Assembly: GCF_018283455.1 (NCBI RefSeq)
Contig: NZ_JAAMTH010000001.1
Span: 2,151,501 to 2,215,500, forward strand
Source of the DNA: Planococcus sp. MSAK28401
GTDB taxonomy: Bacteria; Bacillota; Bacilli; Bacillales_A; Planococcaceae
Length of the DNA: 64,000 nucleotides
Reading direction: 5' to 3'
Shown here: piece after piece, positions 59,719 through 64,000 of the stretch
Layout of the letters: each line of letters begins with the position of its first letter
How positions within the stretch are numbered: position 1 is the first letter of the stretch
The notes under the pieces: model-generated
Seen by the model: only the letters and a program-made list of their open reading frames with translations
Told to the model about the DNA's origin: nothing
Databases searched by the model: none
Made by a program: the position numbers and the translations under genes

Positions 59719-59747
59719 ACTATAGAATGAATTTAGGTAAAATACAA
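59719..59747 (-). promoter_or_regulatory. Promoter for ykyA
   Basis: Minus strand: TTGTAT (59742-59747), 17 bp, TATAGT (59719-59724). Confidence 0.65.
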
Positions 59748-59768
59748 TAACGGAAAGAGCTTTTTCTT

Positions 59769-59797
59769 TTTTCAAAAATGCCATCATACGCTACAAT
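59769..59797 (+). promoter_or_regulatory. Probable promoter for def
   Basis: Plus strand: TACAAT (59792-59797) with a weak -35 TTTTCA (59769-59774) at 17 bp. Confidence 0.5.
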
Positions 59798-59834
59798 AGG
59801 GATACTAGCGAGCACCATGAAAGGATGAACATAA

Positions 59835-60407
59835 GTGATTTTGATGAATGATATTGTCCGTGAAGGGCACCCCGCTCTTCGCAAGAAAGCTGAAGAGGTC
59901 AAGCTCCCGCTTTCAAAAGAAGACCAAAAACTCGGTGAAGAGCTTTTGGAATATGTAAAGAACAGCCAGGACGACGAGCTGGCAGAAAAATACGATTTAC
60001 GCCCGGGCGTCGGAATCGCCGCCCCCCAGATTAACATCTCTAAACGGATTTTCGCTTTGCATTTTGACGAACATTCCGGCGAGAACTTAAGCTTGGTGGC
60101 AGTGAACCCGAAAATTGTCAGCCATTCTGTCGAGAAAGCCTATTTGTCTGGCGGCGAAGGCTGCCTATCCGTCGACCGTTCGGTTCCGGGATATGTGCCG
60201 CGTTATGCCCGCATCACCGTCAAAGGCTATACGCTTTCCGGCGAAGAGTTCAAGATTCGTTTAAAAGGACTTCCAGCCATTGCCTTCCAACATGAACTCG
60301 ATCATCTTAACGGCATCATGTTCTACGACCACATCAACCCGAATGATCCTTTTCAGGAAGTCGAAAATGCTTCGCCCATCGATCTTCAAACCGAAACCGT
60401 GGAATGA
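59835..60407 (+). CDS. def: Peptide deformylase
   Basis: An Fe/Zn metalloenzyme that removes the formyl group from nascent N-termini. Type 2 (Gram-positive) deformylase of 190 residues with the three motifs GVGIAAPQ (about 60), GEGCLSVDRSVPGYVPRYARI (Cys ligand, about 110) and QHELDHLNGIMFYDHI (HExxH-type, two His ligands, about 155). The start is GTG with AAGGATG; it gives MILMNDIVREGHPALR, matching B. subtilis YkrB. An ATG three codons later is less likely. Confidence 0.96.
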   Translation: MILMNDIVREGHPALRKKAEEVKLPLSKEDQKLGEELLEYVKNSQDDELAEKYDLRPGVGIAAPQINISKRIFALHFDEHSGENLSLVAVNPKIVSHSVEKAYLSGGEGCLSVDRSVPGYVPRYARITVKGYTLSGEEFKIRLKGLPAIAFQHELDHLNGIMFYDHINPNDPFQEVENASPIDLQTETVE

Positions 60408-60446
60408 CAAAACCCCGCTCACCCAATTTTGGGGAGCGGGGTTTTG
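60408..60446 (+). terminator. Terminator after def
   Basis: Stem CAAAACCCCGCTC/GAGCGGGGTTTTG with a small inner CCC/GGG pairing; T run at the end. It is close to symmetric and could also limit plus-strand read-through into ykrA. Confidence 0.88.
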
Positions 60447-60479
60447 TATTTGAGTTTAAACTCCTGCACTAGCTAAAAA

Positions 60480-61253
60480 TTAACGGCTCAAGCCGAGAAA
60501 TTCGAACGCGCTGGCGAGCCCGCCTTCATTTACGTGCCCGGTGATATGGTTTGCGCGTTTCTTCGTCTCTTCGTGGCCGTTTGCCATCGCAACGCTGTAG
60601 CCGGCGATTTCCATCATTTGAAGATCGTTCAATCCGTCGCCGAACGCAATCGTATCTTCCAGGCGATGGCCTGTCGCGCGAATTAATTGCTTGATGCCTT
60701 CCGCTTTACTGCCGCCTTTCGGAAGAATGTCACATGATACGCGGTGCCAGCGGACAAAATCCACGTTGTGGAATTCATCATGGTATTGGCTTTCTTCATG
60801 CTCTTCACAGAATACCAGCGCCTGATACACATCGTTCGTGCGATAAAAGTCTTTATCCATTTCCGGGTGCGGGAACTTCAAGCTCTTGATGCTTTCGTCG
60901 ATGTCCGGATGAAAATCAGTGGAAGAGACCATCTTATGCTCGTTCAAGAAAACCAACGGATGGTCGCGCTGCTCTGCAAATGCCAGCACTTTTTCCAAAG
61001 TCTCGGAATCGATGGCTTGTTTATGCACCGCTTCGTTTTCAAACGCGATGTACTGGCCATTGAACGTAATATACGTATCAATCGATAACTCCTCAAGCAA
61101 CGAACCGATCATAAACGGCGCACGGCCCGTCGCGATGGCAAGCTGATGCCCGTTCGCGCGAGCTGCGACCAATGCTTGTTTAGTAGCTTCCGGCAATTGC
61201 TTGTTCGTATCGAGCAAGGTGCCATCGATATCCAATAATAATAATTTCGACAT
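60480..61253 (-). CDS. ykrA: HAD-superfamily (Cof-type) phosphatase YkrA
   Basis: A 257-residue HAD IIB (Cof-type) hydrolase probably acting on a small phosphate ester. Motif I KLLLLDIDGTLLDTNKQ (Asp nucleophile, about 8-10), motif II AIATGRAPF (Thr), motif III KGGSKAEGIKQLI (Lys) and motif IV IAFGDGLNDLQMMEIAGYSVAMANG are all intact; the cap domain lies between about 85 and 185. The substrate is unknown. Start ATG at 61253 after GGAGATAGGG; the upstream in-frame ATG lacks an SD. Same length as B. subtilis YkrA. Confidence 0.92.
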   Translation of the reverse strand: MSKLLLLDIDGTLLDTNKQLPEATKQALVAARANGHQLAIATGRAPFMIGSLLEELSIDTYITFNGQYIAFENEAVHKQAIDSETLEKVLAFAEQRDHPLVFLNEHKMVSSTDFHPDIDESIKSLKFPHPEMDKDFYRTNDVYQALVFCEEHEESQYHDEFHNVDFVRWHRVSCDILPKGGSKAEGIKQLIRATGHRLEDTIAFGDGLNDLQMMEIAGYSVAMANGHEETKKRANHITGHVNEGGLASAFEFLGLSR

Positions 61254-61296
61254 ATCCCTATCTCCAATCTTTTGGGGCATTTCTCAATAAGCCCTC

Positions 61297-61325
61297 TTTG
61301 CTTTTGTCAGAAAAAACAGTATACT
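61297..61325 (+). promoter_or_regulatory. Candidate promoter for the small ORF at 61347
   Basis: Plus strand: TATACT (61320-61325) with TTTGCT (61297-61302) 17 bp upstream; alternative pairing TTGTCA (61304-61309), 15 bp, TATACA (61325-61330). Confidence 0.5.
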
Positions 61326-61346
61326 ATACATAAGGAGTGATGAGCC

Positions 61347-61418
61347 ATGCTGAAACGGTTGAAACGCAGACTACTCAGACAGCTCAACGGCATTATGAAC
61401 AAAAAGAAGATAGCATAA
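61347..61418 (+). CDS. Possible small, highly basic 23-residue protein
   Basis: A 24-codon frame starting MLKRLKRRLLRQLNG and ending NKKKIA. It has nine Lys/Arg and no acidic residue; the first 15 residues can form an amphipathic helix with leucines on one face. AAGGAGTGA lies 6 nt before the ATG, an excellent ribosome site. A plausible promoter lies 20 bp further upstream, and a weak hairpin terminator follows the stop. I do not recognise it. It could be a membrane-active or nucleic-acid-binding peptide, or an untranslated RNA with a chance frame. Confidence 0.55.
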   Translation: MLKRLKRRLLRQLNGIMNKKKIA

Positions 61419-61429
61419 GGTTTGTTTCG

Positions 61430-61465
61430 GCCCTTCTCAATAAATAGGAGGGCTATTCTTTATTT
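61430..61465 (+). terminator. Weak terminator after the small ORF
   Basis: 8-bp stem GCCCTTCT/AGGAGGGC (one G-T pair), loop of 8, followed by TATTCTTTATTTT. Confidence 0.55.
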
Positions 61466-61532
61466 TAGAACAATGACATGATAATATAAAGAAAGTGCAT
61501 TTATATTGAACGTGGAAAAAGGAGAGCAAAAT

Positions 61533-61748
61533 ATGATTTTTAAAGTATATTACCAAGAAAACCGTTTTGAAGTACCAGTTCGCGAAAACACACAAAGTTT
61601 GTATGTAGAAGCTTCCACCGAGCGGGAAGTCCGTCACCACCTCAAGGACCGCAACTTCAATATCGAGCTCGTGCAGCTTCTAGAAGGCCAGCACCTCGAA
61701 TATGAACAAGCCTCGCAAGATTATCAAGTGGAGTCTATCGACGCCTAA
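61533..61748 (+). CDS. rpoY: RNA polymerase epsilon subunit RpoY
   Basis: The small epsilon subunit (DUF1447, YkzG) that binds RNA polymerase in Firmicutes and is structurally related to the phage inhibitor Gp2. It has 71 residues; the family sequence [50 protein letters not shown] is clear. The ATG at 61533 follows AAAGGAGAG by 6 nt. The upstream in-frame ATG at 61506 has no SD. The stop TAA overlaps the rnjA ATG (TAATG), so the pair is translationally coupled, an order conserved in Bacillales. Confidence 0.95.
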   Translation: MIFKVYYQENRFEVPVRENTQSLYVEASTEREVRHHLKDRNFNIELVQLLEGQHLEYEQASQDYQVESIDA

Positions 61749-63415
61749 TGAAATTCGTGAAAAATGATCAAACAGCTGTTTTCGCGCTCGGCGGACTGGG
61801 CGAAATCGGCAAAAACACATACGGTGTCCAATTCCAGGATGAAATCATCCTTATTGATGCCGGCATCAAATTCCCGGAAGACGATTTGCTCGGAATCGAT
61901 TACGTCATCCCGGATTACACTTATCTAGTTAAAAATGCCGATAAAATTAAAGGCCTGTTTGTCACCCACGGCCACGAAGACCATATCGGCGGCATTCCAT
62001 ACCTGCTCAAGCAAGTGAACATGCCGGTTTACGGCGGTAAGCTAGCACTTGGCTTATTGCGTAAAAAACTGGAAGAACACGGCTTGCTGCGCCAGACGAA
62101 AATGATCGAAATCGAAGAGGAAGATGTCATTAAATTCCGCAAAACTTCGGTCAGTTTCTTCCGCACGACCCACAGTATCCCGGATTCTTTTGGCGTAGTC
62201 GTCAAAACACCACCCGGCAGCATCGTCCATACAGGTGACTTTAAATTCGACTTCACTCCAGTCGGCGAACCAGCCAATCTATTGAAGATGGCCCAAATCG
62301 GCAGTGAAGGCGTATTATGTCTATTGTCCGACTCGACCAATGCTGAGATCCCGAATTTCACCATGTCCGAACGCAAAGTCGGCGAAACCATCAAAGAAAT
62401 CATGCGGAAAGTCGAAGGGCGTTTGATTTTCGCTACGTTCGCTTCCAATATTTACCGATTGCAACAAGTGACCGATGAAGCAGTGCGCCAAGGCCGCAAA
62501 ATCGCCGTTTTCGGCCGCAGCATGGATAATGCCATGACGATTGGCCGTGAACTCGGCTATATCACGGCTCCAGAAGATGCGTTTATCGATACGCAAACCT
62601 TGAACCGCATGCCGGCTGATAAAGTCGTCATCCTGTGCACCGGTTCACAAGGCGAACCGATGGCTGCACTGTCACGCATCGCCAACGGTACACATCGCCA
62701 AATCCAGATCCAGCCGAACGATACGGTCGTCTTCTCGTCTTCCCCGATTCCGGGCAATACGAGCAGCGTCAACCGCACAATCAACCTATTGTTCCGTGCT
62801 GGGGCTGATGTCATCCATGGCTCATTGAATGATATTCATACATCAGGGCATGGTTCACAAGAAGAAAACAAATTAATGCTTCGCTTGATCAAGCCGAAAT
62901 ACTTCATGCCGATCCACGGTGAATACCGGATGCAGGCTCAACATGCAGAACTCGCAGTCGACTGCGACGTTCCGCGCGAGAATACCTTCATTATGGAAAA
63001 CGGCGATGTTTTGGCTCTTGGCCAAGACGAAGCTTCGGTTGCCGGCCGCATCCCTTCCGGTGATGTTTACATCGACGGCAGCGGAATCGGCGACATCGGT
63101 AATATCGTCCTTCGCGACCGCCGTGTGCTGTCTGAAGAAGGACTGGTCATCGTCGTTGTCAGCGTCGACAAGAAGAAAAGCCGCATGGTGTCAGGTCCTG
63201 ACCTCATTTCACGCGGGTTCGTCTATATGCGCGAATCCGGCACGATGATCTACGAGGCACAGCAGATGCTGAATCGCCACTTGAACAAAAAAATCCACAG
63301 CAAAAATACTGACTGGGCTGAACTGAAGACCGAAATTTCAGATGTCCTCGGGCCGTATCTTTACGAAAAAACGAAACGCCGCCCGATGATTCTCCCAGTG
63401 ATTATGGAAGTATAA
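61748..63415 (+). CDS. rnjA: Ribonuclease J1
   Basis: Metallo-beta-lactamase/beta-CASP RNase with 5'-to-3' exonuclease and endonuclease activity, central to mRNA decay and 16S rRNA 5' maturation. The Zn motif is [17 protein letters not shown] (HxHxDH, about 74-90). Others are [17 protein letters not shown], the beta-CASP region [13 protein letters not shown] (about 225), [50 protein letters not shown], and a C-terminal domain. Length 555 equals the B. subtilis enzyme. Terminator directly downstream. Confidence 0.98.
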   Translation: MKFVKNDQTAVFALGGLGEIGKNTYGVQFQDEIILIDAGIKFPEDDLLGIDYVIPDYTYLVKNADKIKGLFVTHGHEDHIGGIPYLLKQVNMPVYGGKLALGLLRKKLEEHGLLRQTKMIEIEEEDVIKFRKTSVSFFRTTHSIPDSFGVVVKTPPGSIVHTGDFKFDFTPVGEPANLLKMAQIGSEGVLCLLSDSTNAEIPNFTMSERKVGETIKEIMRKVEGRLIFATFASNIYRLQQVTDEAVRQGRKIAVFGRSMDNAMTIGRELGYITAPEDAFIDTQTLNRMPADKVVILCTGSQGEPMAALSRIANGTHRQIQIQPNDTVVFSSSPIPGNTSSVNRTINLLFRAGADVIHGSLNDIHTSGHGSQEENKLMLRLIKPKYFMPIHGEYRMQAQHAELAVDCDVPRENTFIMENGDVLALGQDEASVAGRIPSGDVYIDGSGIGDIGNIVLRDRRVLSEEGLVIVVVSVDKKKSRMVSGPDLISRGFVYMRESGTMIYEAQQMLNRHLNKKIHSKNTDWAELKTEISDVLGPYLYEKTKRRPMILPVIMEV

Positions 63416-63445
63416 AAAAAGAAGCCCTCAGCGGCTTCTTTTTTT
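63414..63445. terminator. Terminator between rnjA and ktrC
   Basis: 12-bp stem AAAAAAGAAGCC/GGCTTCTTTTTT with a 5-nt loop; T runs on both strands, serving both convergent genes. Confidence 0.9.
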
Positions 63446-63453
63446 GGTCTTAT

Positions 63454-64000
63454 TTAGTTCATTACTTTCTTTTCGAAACGGTTGATGTCGGCATCGGATC
63501 CGATGATGATCAGGATATCCTCCCGTTCGATTTCCATATCCGCCTGCGGGGACACGATGATATCGTCCCCTCTTTTGATTGCGACGATATTGATGCCGTA
63601 TTTGGCGCGGATATCCAATTCGATCAAGGTATAGCCCGCCAGTTTATCGTTCGCTTTGATCTCCATAATCGAATGCTCATCGGACAGCTCCAGGTAATCG
63701 AGCACATTATTCGATAGGATATTATGGGCGATTCGGATGCCCATATCGCGCTCCGGATGTACGACTTTGTCCGCCCCGATTTTATGCAGTACTTTGGCAT
63801 GGTAATCGTTTTGGGCTTTGACGGTTATTTTTTTAACGCCGATTTCTTTTAGCATGAGCGTCGTCAGAATGCTCGCTTGGATATTTTCGCCGATTGCGAC
63901 GATGACCTGCTCAAAGTTGCGGACCCCGAGGGATTTTAATACCGATTCGTCAGTTGTATCGGCAACAACAGCTTGTGTAGCGATCGAAGCGAATTCATCT
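63454..64000 (-). CDS. ktrC: K+ uptake regulatory subunit KtrC (N-terminus missing)
   Basis: Partial: the frame is open to the right edge; 181 codons are visible and roughly the first 35-40 residues, including the GxGxxG nucleotide loop, lie outside. Present are the second half of the RCK_N domain (ATQAVVADTTDESVLKSLGVRNFEQVIVAIGENIQASILTTLMLKEIGVKKITVKAQNDYHAKVLHKIGADKVVHPERDMG). The RCK_C domain follows (IMEIKANDKLAGYTLIELDIRAKYGINIVAIKRGDDIIVSPQADMEIEREDILIIIGSDADINRFEKK). These proteins bind ATP/ADP and c-di-AMP and gate KtrB/KtrD channels. B. subtilis has ktrC (ykqB) beside rnjA; KtrA is the alternative paralogue. Confidence 0.9.
   Translation of the reverse strand, partial: DEFASIATQAVVADTTDESVLKSLGVRNFEQVIVAIGENIQASILTTLMLKEIGVKKITVKAQNDYHAKVLHKIGADKVVHPERDMGIRIAHNILSNNVLDYLELSDEHSIMEIKANDKLAGYTLIELDIRAKYGINIVAIKRGDDIIVSPQADMEIEREDILIIIGSDADINRFEKKVMN

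Overview
This window looks like a conserved core segment of a Bacillales chromosome, most likely Planococcaceae (Planococcus/Planomicrobium type). Three things point there. Bacillithiol synthesis (bshC) and caa3 oxidase genes are present. Gene order follows the Bacillus subtilis ktrC-rnjA-pdh-yla-cta-ylb-mra-fts-ylm region almost gene for gene, in reverse. Every sporulation gene that B. subtilis carries inside this region is absent. The genus is inferred; family-level Bacillales placement is solid. I saw no rRNA, tRNA, CRISPR array, insertion sequence or prophage gene.

Layout. (1) 1-14.3 kb, minus strand: the division and cell-wall (dcw) cluster mraZ-rsmH-ftsL-pbpB-mraY-murD-divIB-ylxW-ylxX-sbp-ftsA-ftsZ, then after a terminator and new promoter ylmE-sepF-ylmG, then ylmH. 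It is reduced: spoVD, murE, spoVE, murG, murB, spoIIGA, sigE, sigG and pgeF are not in it. (2) 14.3-17.3 kb: bshC, a DUF3397 membrane protein and a ketopantoate reductase. (3) 17.3-21.4 kb: a YngE-type acyl-CoA carboxylase operon with a CcpA-type cre site on its promoter, and a crotonase-fold gene. (4) 21.5-29.7 kb: ylbN-rpmF, tmcAL, ylbL, coaD, rsmD, ylbG, a glycerophosphodiesterase, ylbF, a CAP-domain protein and a YugN-like protein. (5) 29.7-38.9 kb: an AI-2E family permease, a structured intergenic repeat, then the haem A / caa3 oxidase region (ctaM, ctaG, ctaF, ctaE, ctaD, ctaC, ctaB, and divergent ctaA). (6) 38.9-48.7 kb: pycA, ftsW, ylaN, ylaL, ylaI, a membrane protein, ylaH, typA, ylaF and an inositol monophosphatase-family gene. 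(7) 48.7-59.7 kb: small conserved genes, a nitronate monooxygenase-like gene, speA, a deacetylase-like lipoprotein, pdhABCD and ykyA. (8) 59.7-64 kb: def, ykrA, a possible 23-codon gene, rpoY-rnjA and the C-terminal part of ktrC.

The genes cover septum assembly and peptidoglycan precursor synthesis, entry of carbon into the TCA cycle (pyruvate dehydrogenase, pyruvate carboxylase), aerobic respiration (cytochrome caa3 and haem A synthesis), and RNA turnover (RNase J1, the YlbF Y-complex subunit).

No obvious new multi-gene system is present. The most unusual items are: an about 128-bp dyad repeat bracketed by two near-identical terminators whose stems differ by a compensatory change (30.8-31.1 kb); MraZ boxes in perfect 10-bp phase at the dcw promoter; a cre site on the -35 of the carboxylase operon; a very basic 23-codon ORF with its own promoter, ribosome site and terminator (61.35 kb); and terminator palindromes that encode the C-termini of convergent genes. 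Start codons were re-chosen from Shine-Dalgarno (SD) spacing and known family N-termini where the longest reading frame looked too long.
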